This document shows, piece after piece, positions 52,749 to 61,088 of a DNA stretch of 64,000 nucleotides (positions are counted from its first letter, which is position 1; the number at the start of each line of letters is the position of its first letter). The notes below the pieces were generated by a model. It had not been told where the DNA came from. It did not search any database and was given only the letters and a program-made list of their open reading frames with translations. The translations under genes were made by a program, and so were the position numbers. The stretch comes from JABDIY01 sp963803845 (GTDB lineage Bacteria > Actinomycetota > Acidimicrobiia > Acidimicrobiales > SZUA-35). The stretch is taken from assembly GCA_963803845.1 (NCBI GenBank), contig CAWDNZ010000005.1:1426001-1490000 (forward strand), in the 5' to 3' direction.

Positions 52749-54129
52749 TCACACTGGTTGATGGGCACTGACCCAGGCTCCATAGCCCCCGAGCAGGTCA
52801 GAGACGTCCTCGAACCCGGCATCGATCATGCGGCTGGCCGCAATTGAGGACCGGTATCCCCCGGCGCAATACACAGCTGTCGGTTTGGCGGGGTCCAGTT
52901 CGCCAAGGCGTTCGTTGAGCTGGGTGAGCGGAACGAGGTGGGCCCCCTCGATAATTCCATTGGCCGTCTCGCCGGGCTGACGAATGTCCACCAGCTGGAG
53001 GTGGGGCACCGTGGCCAATGCGTTTCGCAGCCCGTCGACATCGAGACGAGAGCTCCGGTGGGCATGCTGGGGATGCTCTTCCAGCACCGCCTCGATGTGG
53101 GGGAGGTGACCGAGCACCTTGTCGAATCCGATACGGGCCAGCCGATTCTTCGCTTCGAGCTCCTGACCCTCGTCGGCCACGATCACCATGGGTGTACCGG
53201 GCGTGATCACACCTCCGGTGTATTCCGGAAAAGCGGCCCGCCATCCCCACATTGACCGAGTTCTTCAGATGGCCAGGTGCGAACGCATCGGGAGCGCGTG
53301 TGTCGAGCACGACTGCGCCGTTGGCCTGAGCCGCCAATACTTCCTCAACGGTCATTACCACCGGCGGCGTTGCTTCGTCGAGCAACTCACGCAACTCTCG
53401 ATTCAATCCGGCGTCGTAGGAGAAGTAGGCCGGCGGTGCGGTCTGCCCCTCGGTGACCACCCCAATGAACTCCTCCTTGGTCATCGGTGCCACGGCGTAG
53501 TTGCTTTTGCGCTGTGCCCCGATAGTGGACCAGGTGTCGGTGGAGAGGTTCTTGCCGCACGCTGAGCCGGCGCCGTGGGCCGGATAGACCTTGGTCTCGT
53601 CGGGAAGGGTCATCAGCTGGTTGTGGAGCGAGTCATAGAGCTGTCCGGCGAGTTCTTCTTTGGTAACGCCCTTGGAACTCAGAAGATCCGGGCGGCCGAC
53701 GTCACCGATGAAGAGAGCATCGCCGGTGAGGACACCGTAGGGGATGGTGTCGTCGGCGTGTTCGAAAACAACCACGCTGATGGACTCTGGCGTATGCCCG
53801 GGAGTGTGTCGGATCTCCAGAATGACCTCGCCCAATTCGATGCGTTCGCCGTCGGCGAGTTTGCGGGATTCGAACTCGGTCTCGCCAACATCACCAAAAG
53901 CGATGGCGGCCCCGGTCTGGTCAGCCAGTTCGAGGTGGCCGGAAAGGAAATCGGCATGGAAATGGGTTTCGATGACCAGTTCGATCGTCATGTTGTACTC
54001 GGCTGCGGTCTCGAGGTACGGCGCAACGTCGCGGCGGGGGTCCACCACCACGGCTCGCCCGGTCGACTCGTCACCGATGAAATACGAGGCCTGTGAGAGG
54101 CACTCGAGATAGTGCTGTTCGAAGATCAT
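52749..54129 (-). pseudogene. CstB-like persulfide dioxygenase-rhodanese gene with one-base frameshift
   Basis: From ATG 54129 (AAGGA upstream) the N-terminal metallo-beta-lactamase domain is intact: metal motif THFHADFLSGH (H56, H58, D60), HTPGHTPES, GDALFIGDVGRPDL and YPAHGAGSACG. The middle rhodanese-homology domain lacks a catalytic Cys, and the C-terminal rhodanese has Cys in VYCAGGYRSS. The reading frame breaks at a four-A run on the + strand (53229-53232); removing one base gives a continuous 459-residue CstB-like protein. Either a sequencing error or a true mutation. The intact part predicts conversion of glutathione or protein persulfide to sulfite. Confidence 0.8.
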
Positions 54130-54222
54130 GAAGAGTCCTTGGTGCGATATTTTTGGTCGGGCGGGGCCGGGTGCGACAACCGGCACAGGTAAATGTACGG
54201 TCTTTTCATCTACCGGTCAAGT

Positions 54223-54330
54223 TCACCGAACCAGAGCGTTGGCGTTCGCTCTCTTGGCCACGGCCAGATACACAACAGAACCGTCTCCCTCAACAGCGAT
54301 CGATTGCTCGACTTCGGGGTTCTGCTCCAT
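54223..54330 (-). CDS. Candidate small protein upstream of the sulfur island
   Basis: 35 codons from ATG 54330 with an excellent ribosome binding site (GGAGG six bases upstream). The product is acidic at first, then hydrophobic and alanine-rich (EGDGSVVYLAVAKRANANAL). It lies between the CstB-like gene and the divergent phosphopantetheinyl transferase. No family recognised. It could be a leader peptide or a fragment of a lost gene. Confidence 0.35.
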   Translation of the reverse strand: MEQNPEVEQSIAVEGDGSVVYLAVAKRANANALVR

Positions 54331-54368
54331 GACCGTCCTCCGTTCCAAGGCAGAGACTCACCGCGTCT

Positions 54369-55061
54369 ATGGTCTCGGGTGTGTTCCGCTCTGAAGCCAT
54401 CGAGTCCCTGTTCCCCGAGGTCGAGGTTGTAGCCTTCGAGAGTCCGGAGATGCTCCCGGACGCACCCCTCTTTCCAGAGGAACAGGCGTTCATCGGCAAC
54501 GCCGTAGCAGGTCGTCGAGCGGAGTTCGCGACCGGCCGAGCCTGTGCTCGGGCCGCGATCGAGACCCTCGGCCTCACCCCGGGATCCATTCCGGTTGGCA
54601 ATGGTCGTATGCCGGACTGGCCTAAGGGAATCACTGCCGCCATCACCCACACCCGTCGAGAGGGGCGAGAATACGTTGCCGCCGTGGCGGCAAAAACGGA
54701 CGGATCGTTCGGCATAGGCCTCGATGCCGAAGTGATCCAAGCTCTGAAGGACGGGGTCCGTACCATGATCGTGACCGAACCGGAACAGAATGAGATCGAT
54801 GCTCTTGACCCCGGTCTGCACAACGAGGCCGTGATCCGGGTGTTCAGTGCCAAAGAGGCGTTCTACAAAGCACAGTACGCATTGACGTCATCGTGGGTGG
54901 GTTTTGGCGACATGGCGCTCACCGGGCTTTCCGGTGCCCCGGCCACGCTCGTTGCCACCGGTTCACTCGCAGTGCTTGAACAACTCTCCCTGCCGGTCGA
55001 CTACCACCAAATCCTCAGCAACGGATTGGTGGTCTCGGGCGTGACCGTTCGACGGTCCTAG
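54369..55061 (+). CDS. 4'-phosphopantetheinyl transferase (EntD/Sfp-like)
   Basis: 230 residues. Motifs of the Sfp/EntD superfamily: GRMPDWPKGITAAITHT, the Mg-binding GLDAE, and FSAKEAFYKAQY (W/FxxKEAxxK). The enzyme transfers phosphopantetheine from CoA to the Ser of carrier proteins. A carrier protein gene lies 5.6 kb away at 60652. GTG 54381 is an alternative start. Convergent with the JmjC-like gene. Confidence 0.9.
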   Translation: MVSGVFRSEAIESLFPEVEVVAFESPEMLPDAPLFPEEQAFIGNAVAGRRAEFATGRACARAAIETLGLTPGSIPVGNGRMPDWPKGITAAITHTRREGREYVAAVAAKTDGSFGIGLDAEVIQALKDGVRTMIVTEPEQNEIDALDPGLHNEAVIRVFSAKEAFYKAQYALTSSWVGFGDMALTGLSGAPATLVATGSLAVLEQLSLPVDYHQILSNGLVVSGVTVRRS

Positions 55062-55089
55062 GCGTCGGACGTCTCGACTTACGGAGCCA

Positions 55090-55920
55090 CTACTTGCGGA
55101 ACCGCTTCAGCGGATTGACTCCGTATTTGTAGAGGAGGGTCCGGGCATAGTCGAGCCGCATGCCAGGCGGTGGCAGCTCGGGCGGTACGAAATCACGCCA
55201 CGTGTTCTTCCACGACTGGTCCCAGAAATAGACCGCCGTGAGGCTGACACCCTCAAGATTCTGAATGCTGTGCCACCACCAGATCGGGATAAAGAGAACC
55301 TGCCCGGCACTAACCTCGTACTCGACGTATTCGGCATCGGCGAAGTCGGGGTACTTGGCTTCGTCGAAGACGTAGCTGTTCTCCCCAACGCTGCTCACCA
55401 ATACCTGGCTGAAGTTTCGGCCCGGCTTCTTGTAGAGCTTGGGCGTCTGATCGGGCCCGTAGAGACGGACGATCTTGGTGCCGTGGATGCAGAACAACAT
55501 GGCGCTGCCACCGGTGTGGTGGTGGATCTGAGAATGAACGCCGCGCCCGAAATACATGACTCGCAAACCGAATGTCTCGTCCTTCAGCGGCGGCGGGTCA
55601 ACGAGTTGCTCAGCGAGCACGGGGAAATGCTCGTCATAAGCGAGTTCGGCCAAGTACGGAATCTTCTCGGTGGGGAGATCTTTGATCATCTCCTCGTAAT
55701 AGTCCCGCACTGTGCGGTCTCGGATTTCGCTGCCGACATAGTCGCCACTGGTGATATGGGGAATCGGGACGACGGTGTCACCAACGGCGTCTACAACATC
55801 CTGCGGCGACCACAACGTGGAGAGCGCTTCGACCCCGGTTACCAGAGCGGGTTGGGCGTGGCTGAGGTCAGCGGCCAGCAGCTCCTCGTAGGTGATTGTT
55901 CGAGGCGATGGAGCGGTCAA
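55090..55920 (-). CDS. Cupin/JmjC-like Fe(II)/2-oxoglutarate oxygenase
   Basis: 276 residues of the cupin_8 (JmjC-like) family. The beta-jellyroll core contains SQIHHHTGGSAMLFCIHG and, near the C-terminus, GQVLFIPIWWWHSIQN, supplying candidate Fe ligands and the 2-oxoglutarate pocket. Bacterial relatives hydroxylate proteins, amino acids or natural products. The ATG overlaps the flippase stop (ATGA), so the two genes are co-expressed. Substrate unknown. Confidence 0.82.
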   Translation of the reverse strand: MTAPSPRTITYEELLAADLSHAQPALVTGVEALSTLWSPQDVVDAVGDTVVPIPHITSGDYVGSEIRDRTVRDYYEEMIKDLPTEKIPYLAELAYDEHFPVLAEQLVDPPPLKDETFGLRVMYFGRGVHSQIHHHTGGSAMLFCIHGTKIVRLYGPDQTPKLYKKPGRNFSQVLVSSVGENSYVFDEAKYPDFADAEYVEYEVSAGQVLFIPIWWWHSIQNLEGVSLTAVYFWDQSWKNTWRDFVPPELPPPGMRLDYARTLLYKYGVNPLKRFRK

Positions 55921-57209
55921 AGTGTTGCCAGCTTCCTCTTGATCCAGACCAGCAGACCGCCCAAGAGGAACAATTCACTTGAGTAGGTGGCGATGATCGC
56001 TCCGTTGATTCCGTATTGACCGATGAGGGCGAAATTCAATACACCGTTGAGCAGACCGGCGCCGATAATGAACTTGTTCCGAGTTTGTTGAAACCCAGCT
56101 CCGGTGAGCGCCTCCGCAGCCAAGAGGCCCGGCATGTGGATGAGCGGCACCAGGCTCATCCAGCGAATCACGCTGATCGTGTCTACGTAGTCCCCGGAGA
56201 GGACGTTGTCGATCAGTGGTGCAACAAGGAACAGCCCACCACCGGCCAACGCCGCATACACACCAACGGGAAGGAGTAACCGCTTGCTGTATCCCCAGGT
56301 TCCTCGTAGGCCGCTTTCGCCACCTTTGGCGAAGTAGCGCGGGTAGGTGGCGGCAAGGACCGCGTACATGGGTGCAGCGGAAAGACCAAGGACCCGGTTA
56401 CCGGCGGAGTAGATGCCGGCGGAATACTCACCGGTCACATCGAAACGAAGCAGCATCTGCTTGTCGATGTCACCTAGGAGCGCTCCGCTGGCCTGTGTAA
56501 GCGAGAACGGAAATCCGTCCTTGCATATTTGAACGCTTTCGCGGCGGGAGAATTTGGGTGGACCTACAACCCTCAGAAGAGCAGCAGAGCTAGAGACGCC
56601 GGCGAGGAGCGAAGCCACCAGCAATGCAATGCTGATGTCGACGAGCGAAGGCGCCTCTACGAAGTACACCACGTACCCCACAAAACCCATACGCATGACC
56701 GCCCAAGTAGCGGTGAGCACCGAGGCAGCGGGAAAACGATCGAGGGCCTGGAGAGCAAATGCGGCAGGCACGCTGATCGAAGAACCGAGGAACTCTGCCA
56801 GTCCAAGAAGGAAGATGGTTTTTCCATCCAGACCAGGCACGGAGATGCCAGCAAAAACTGCCAGCACGCCCGCGACAACGAACGACAGCAGGATGCCGGG
56901 TAGCAGCGCTGCTCCCCACGATGACGCAGCCGTTGAGGCGTCTTGACTGATGCGCTTGGCCACGATGTGCGACGTTCCCAGCGTCACAAACGCTCCAATG
57001 ATCATGAACAAGGCGATCGCTGCCGCGTAAAGTCCATAGTCCTCGGGGATGAACTCGACGGCTAGGAGGTAGAAGATCCCGATGCCGGCCACCATGCGTG
57101 ACCCGTTGGCGAGCAGGCTCCAGAACGTGTCGTGTTTCAGCGACCGCCGTCCAGGCGAAGCCGCTTCGTCAACATCGGCCTCGATTTCTGTTTCTGGTGA
57201 GAGTGTCAG
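55917..57209 (-). CDS. Polysaccharide/lipid flippase (MATE/Wzx-like), probable CTG start
   Basis: 430 residues if started at CTG 57209; 392 from the first ATG at 57095. Upstream of that ATG the frame encodes SLKHDTFWSLLANGS, which matches the conserved N-terminal amphipathic segment of Wzx/MOP flippases, and extends to an in-frame TAG at about 57218. About twelve hydrophobic helices. Exports lipid-linked sugars or similar. Downstream gene is the JmjC-like oxygenase. Confidence 0.78.
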   Translation of the reverse strand: MTLSPETEIEADVDEAASPGRRSLKHDTFWSLLANGSRMVAGIGIFYLLAVEFIPEDYGLYAAAIALFMIIGAFVTLGTSHIVAKRISQDASTAASSWGAALLPGILLSFVVAGVLAVFAGISVPGLDGKTIFLLGLAEFLGSSISVPAAFALQALDRFPAASVLTATWAVMRMGFVGYVVYFVEAPSLVDISIALLVASLLAGVSSSAALLRVVGPPKFSRRESVQICKDGFPFSLTQASGALLGDIDKQMLLRFDVTGEYSAGIYSAGNRVLGLSAAPMYAVLAATYPRYFAKGGESGLRGTWGYSKRLLLPVGVYAALAGGGLFLVAPLIDNVLSGDYVDTISVIRWMSLVPLIHMPGLLAAEALTGAGFQQTRNKFIIGAGLLNGVLNFALIGQYGINGAIIATYSSELFLLGGLLVWIKRKLATL

Positions 57210-57340
57210 TTTCTTCTACCTGATCTTGAGTACCGAACGGGTGTGACCAGCATCATCCGCACGAAACCGGAGAATGCCCACACTAGATTGTCGGCTTCGC
57301 CCGCATTCGTCATGAGTTGATCTTCGCATTCTCGGGCGTG

Positions 57341-58723
57341 TCAGACAGAAACGGGCTCCCGCAGATTCGTGAGCTCGTCGTCCTTCGATGATTCGTCACT
57401 CACGCCAACGAGGCGACCTCGTGACCGTTCGAGGTAGTGGTAACCCGCCGCCAGAACGGTCAGAACCACCATCGCAATGATCGAACGCGGGTATCGCACG
57501 AACCTCTCCACCAAGGTGTTGGTGCCGAGGTCAACCTCGAACATTCGCTCCACCATCCACGCCGAAGCCACCAGCGCCAGTGCAACCGATCCCACCTTGA
57601 GAATCACGGAGTACGCCAGGGTGGTTCGTAGGAGATACAGAAAGGTGAACGACGCGAAGATGACGATCAGCTGGCCGATCTCAATACCTACGTTCCGTCC
57701 CATGAGCGATACCAGTTGAGTGCTCTTGCCAACCTGCAGCGCCGACACCAGTGAAGCGAAGCCCATCCCGTGGAAAAGACCGAACCCAAATGCGATCATC
57801 CACTCCTTGTTGGGGAACACCGGACGCAAATTGTGAAGTGCGGCGGCAGCGATGGACAACGCAATGATCGTCTCTGTCACCTTGGCCGATGGCAGCGGGA
57901 GGATCTCCAGCCCGGCCAGCGTGAACGTGATTGAGTGGGCGATCGTAAACATCGTGGCAATCTTCGTGACCCGCCACAGCGACTTACCGAACCCTTGGGC
58001 CGGCTTCCATGCCCCAGTACTGAACACGAGAACGCTGGGGAGAAGGAGGACGAGCACGAACAAGATGTGGTCCGGGCCGGTACGAATGTGGTCAAGCCCC
58101 AGCGAAATGCTCTCGGTGAAGTTCTTCAAGCGATTGGGGCTGCCGAGATCGATGTTCTGACTGGGCGTATCGGCGGTGAAGTAGAAGACCGCATCCTGGT
58201 TCTGACCTTCACCGTTGTTGAAGATTCCCGCCTGCCAGTTGTTCTCGATCAACACCAGCGCCGTCTTGTCCTCGATCTCGGCAAAGAACGGATTGAACCT
58301 CACATCGAGGGTTTGAGGAACGGTCGGTGTGGTGATTTCCACCGCGAACGGAATCTGGACATATCGAATCTCTTTGTCAGGGTTCTCTTCGAGAAGGGTC
58401 CCGAGATCGTCGAAGCTGATCGCAAAGTCCACACCGTCACCGGCAATCGACAGATGCTCCTGCGAATACGCATGAAGATCGTCTTGGCGAGACACCAACT
58501 CAGCCACCATCTCTTCATCGGTTCCCTCAAGCTGGAAGCCCAGCGCCTCTCGCAGGTCGCCGAAGGGGTAATCGACCTGCCCCACGAGCGTCGATTCCGA
58601 TACGTCGAGGAAGACGAAGCTGTCCTCGGCGTTATGAGCTCCTGCCAAGCTGGCGAACACCGTGGCCAACGCCGCCATGACCACCAATGTCGCTGCGGAG
58701 AGACGACCCAACGATTTCAACAT
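57341..58723 (-). CDS. HupE/UreJ-type membrane protein with large external domain
   Basis: 460 residues from ATG 58723, which has AAGGAG six bases upstream. A signal peptide is followed by about 190 residues of beta-rich extracytoplasmic domain. Seven or so helices follow, containing GLDHIRTGPDHILFVLVLLL and GFGLFHGMGFASLV, the His/Asp-rich motifs of the HupE/UreJ (Ni or Co transport) family. No hydrogenase or urease genes are near, so the metal role is inferred only. Confidence 0.83.
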   Translation of the reverse strand: MLKSLGRLSAATLVVMAALATVFASLAGAHNAEDSFVFLDVSESTLVGQVDYPFGDLREALGFQLEGTDEEMVAELVSRQDDLHAYSQEHLSIAGDGVDFAISFDDLGTLLEENPDKEIRYVQIPFAVEITTPTVPQTLDVRFNPFFAEIEDKTALVLIENNWQAGIFNNGEGQNQDAVFYFTADTPSQNIDLGSPNRLKNFTESISLGLDHIRTGPDHILFVLVLLLPSVLVFSTGAWKPAQGFGKSLWRVTKIATMFTIAHSITFTLAGLEILPLPSAKVTETIIALSIAAAALHNLRPVFPNKEWMIAFGFGLFHGMGFASLVSALQVGKSTQLVSLMGRNVGIEIGQLIVIFASFTFLYLLRTTLAYSVILKVGSVALALVASAWMVERMFEVDLGTNTLVERFVRYPRSIIAMVVLTVLAAGYHYLERSRGRLVGVSDESSKDDELTNLREPVSV

Positions 58724-59056
58724 CAAAACTCCTTCGAGGCGGAACCCCACCGGACGCGTCCGCGCCACCGCACAGACCTACGGCGACCACCATGCCGCGG
58801 ATGCATCCAAAAAGCCATACTTCTGCGAAGTACTACCTAGCGAAGGGTTCAATCGACCTAGTGAGGCCGAGGCTCTGAGGGTGTTTCATGGATGGAGAAT
58901 AATTGAACCACGAGAGAGTTGAGGCGTCGGGAGAAGAATCACCTGTTCTTGCGGGTCAGATGGCTCTACGGCACCAAACGGTGACCACCTAGCGTGAGAG
59001 AAGTGAAACCTGGTGCATCCATACGGCACCACGATTCGTCAGTAGATCTAGCGCCC
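58724..59056. other. Divergent intergenic region with a dyad
   Basis: 333 bp between the HupE-like and adenylation genes, no gene seen. It holds a perfect inverted repeat TACTTC-TGC-GAAGTA at 58818-58832, about 95 bp from the HupE-like start, a candidate operator. The adenylation gene reading frame is open upstream to 58994 but without conserved sequence. Confidence 0.45.
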
Positions 59057-60655
59057 ATGACCTTCTACCCTTCCCCCACAACTCTCGCTGGCCTCGTTGG
59101 CTGGGCTGCTGCGATGCGCCCTGACGGTGAAGCTCTGATCGGGCTGGACAGCTCGTTCTCCTGGTCTGAGGTTGAAGAACGTACGGCCCGGCTGGCGCAA
59201 CTATTAGTTGCGGGCGGCGTGGAAAAGGGCGAGCGTGTTGCGGTCCTGCGACCCAAAGGCCATGAGTCATTCGAGGCGGTTCATGCGATTCTCCAAGCGG
59301 GTGGGATCATGGTCCCTCTCGACCCTATGGCGCCGGCAGCAACCATCGCATCGGTGCTGGTCGACGCTGGGGTCACCGCCCTCATCGGTCATGCCGCCAC
59401 GATCAAGCGGTCCGCTCCGTGGAAAATGCCCGGCATTGAACTGAAGCTGGTTCTGGCCACCGGCGCTTGCGAGTCCATCGAGTCCGGAATCACCGCTGCC
59501 GGTATGTCGCTCATAGACATCAACGAACTCAGCGGGCACACCCTTTCCGAACGACTACCTGTCGTGGCGGTGGATGATCCGGCCTACCTGATCTACACCT
59601 CCGGCTCAACGGGCACTCCCAAAGGAATCCTGCACACCCATTCCAGCGGGTTGGCATACGCCAGGTGCGCGGTAGAGACTCACCAGCTGTCCCAGCACGA
59701 TCGCTTGGCGGCAATGACCGGGCTGCATTTCGACATGTCAACCTTCGAGCTCTATGCCATGCCGCTGGCGGCTGCGGCGATTGTGGAGATGGGAGAACCT
59801 CATCTTCGTTTCCCCGCAAGCTTCACCGAGCGCGCCGCGGAACAGCAGACCACGATCTGGTACGGCGTGACCTTCCTCCTCCAGCAAATACTGGAGCGGG
59901 GAGCGCTCGAGACACGGAACTTGAGCTCACTGCGGGCGATCCTCTTTGCTGGTGAAGTCTTCCCGGCGGCAGCACTTCGAGCGCTCATGGAGGCGCTGCC
60001 GAATACGACTTTTGAAAACGTTTACGGTCCTGCGGAGGTCAATGCCTCCAACGTGTACCGACTCACCAGACCACCGGCCGACGGCGAAGCCGTACCGATT
60101 GGGCCTGGTTGTGGCGATGCCGAGATGCGCGTGGTCGACGAGAACGAAATGCCTGTTCCCCCTGGCACGAAGGGCGTGCTGTGGATCTCGGCATCCACCC
60201 GAATGCGCGAATACTGGAACCGGAGCGATCTCACTGCCGCCAGCAGTAGGAGACGTACCGATGGGCCGGACTGGTATGTCTCTGGTGACCTAGTGAGCAT
60301 GGATAGCGACGGCATGGTGTGGTTCCACGGACGGTCCGACCATCAGGTCAAACTACGCGGGATACGTGTGGAGCTGGAGGGAGTGGAGTCGACCCTTGCT
60401 GATCACCCCGACATCCTTCATGCTGTCGCCGGGCCCTGGGGCCAGCAGCCCGGCACCTTGGCCGCCACGGTGGTGCTCCGAGCCGGCGCCGACCTCGACC
60501 TCAAAGCTATTCAGAAATGGGCTGCGGGCCGACTCTCGCCGGTGGCGATCCCCGCTCACATTGACCTGGCGGAAACACTGCCAACCACCCCCAGCGGAAA
60601 GATCGATCGAAAACGGATCCGAATCGCCCTCGCCGCCGTAAAGGAAACAGTATGA
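59057..60655 (+). CDS. Stand-alone adenylation enzyme (amino-acid:carrier-protein ligase type)
   Basis: 532 residues from ATG 59057. ANL-superfamily motifs are YTSGSTGTPKG (A3), HFDMSTFELYAMPL (A4, with the Asp that contacts an alpha-amino group in NRPS enzymes), YGPAEVN (A5), YVSGDLVSMDSDG (A7), RSDHQVKLRGIRVELEGVE (A8) and PTTPSGKIDRK (A10 lysine). Activates a carboxylate, probably an amino acid, with ATP and loads it onto the carrier protein encoded immediately downstream. Substrate not predicted. Confidence 0.88.
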   Translation: MTFYPSPTTLAGLVGWAAAMRPDGEALIGLDSSFSWSEVEERTARLAQLLVAGGVEKGERVAVLRPKGHESFEAVHAILQAGGIMVPLDPMAPAATIASVLVDAGVTALIGHAATIKRSAPWKMPGIELKLVLATGACESIESGITAAGMSLIDINELSGHTLSERLPVVAVDDPAYLIYTSGSTGTPKGILHTHSSGLAYARCAVETHQLSQHDRLAAMTGLHFDMSTFELYAMPLAAAAIVEMGEPHLRFPASFTERAAEQQTTIWYGVTFLLQQILERGALETRNLSSLRAILFAGEVFPAAALRALMEALPNTTFENVYGPAEVNASNVYRLTRPPADGEAVPIGPGCGDAEMRVVDENEMPVPPGTKGVLWISASTRMREYWNRSDLTAASSRRRTDGPDWYVSGDLVSMDSDGMVWFHGRSDHQVKLRGIRVELEGVESTLADHPDILHAVAGPWGQQPGTLAATVVLRAGADLDLKAIQKWAAGRLSPVAIPAHIDLAETLPTTPSGKIDRKRIRIALAAVKETV

Positions 60656-60930
60656 ATGACGTAATGACCCTGGCGGCCGATCGAGCTCTTGCAGCCCAAC
60701 TATGTGCGTTCATCGAGGACGAGGTAAGCCTCGATCCCGACACCCCGGTGCAACCCCACACCGACCTGTTGACTACTGGGCTCGTCGATTCGCTGGGTGC
60801 GATGGAACTCGTCCATTTCCTGGAAGAGCAATGCAACATCGACATCGATCCTGTGGACATCACCATTGAAAACTTCGGCACCGTGAACGCCATGGTCGCC
60901 CTCACCACCCGCCTCACCCCCAAGCCCTAA
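60652..60930 (+). CDS. Acyl/peptidyl carrier protein
   Basis: 92 residues. The attachment serine for 4'-phosphopantetheine is in TTGLVDSLGAMELV (LVDSLG), with typical four-helix spacing. ATG overlaps the adenylation enzyme stop (ATGA), marking an enzyme-carrier pair. The phosphopantetheinyl transferase at 54369 could activate it. Resembles stand-alone carriers paired with DltA- or PltF-like ligases. Confidence 0.9.
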   Translation: MNDVMTLAADRALAAQLCAFIEDEVSLDPDTPVQPHTDLLTTGLVDSLGAMELVHFLEEQCNIDIDPVDITIENFGTVNAMVALTTRLTPKP

Positions 60931-61088
60931 CCCCGAAATCTCTGCTCAGGCCTACACCCACTGTCAGCAGACAGAACGCCCAAATGTCACCTACAGCCGA
61001 AATATGGCGTGGAGGACTGGCAGCTCGTTTGAAGAACCGTCGTTGCGAGCCGACCAGTGCCTAGGCCCGTCGGATCTAGTATCCAAGC

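Noticed and set aside
55090..55920. JmjC-like gene as a histone demethylase-type protein
   Set aside because: Bacterial cupin_8 members act on other substrates; there is no evidence for a lysine demethylase role.
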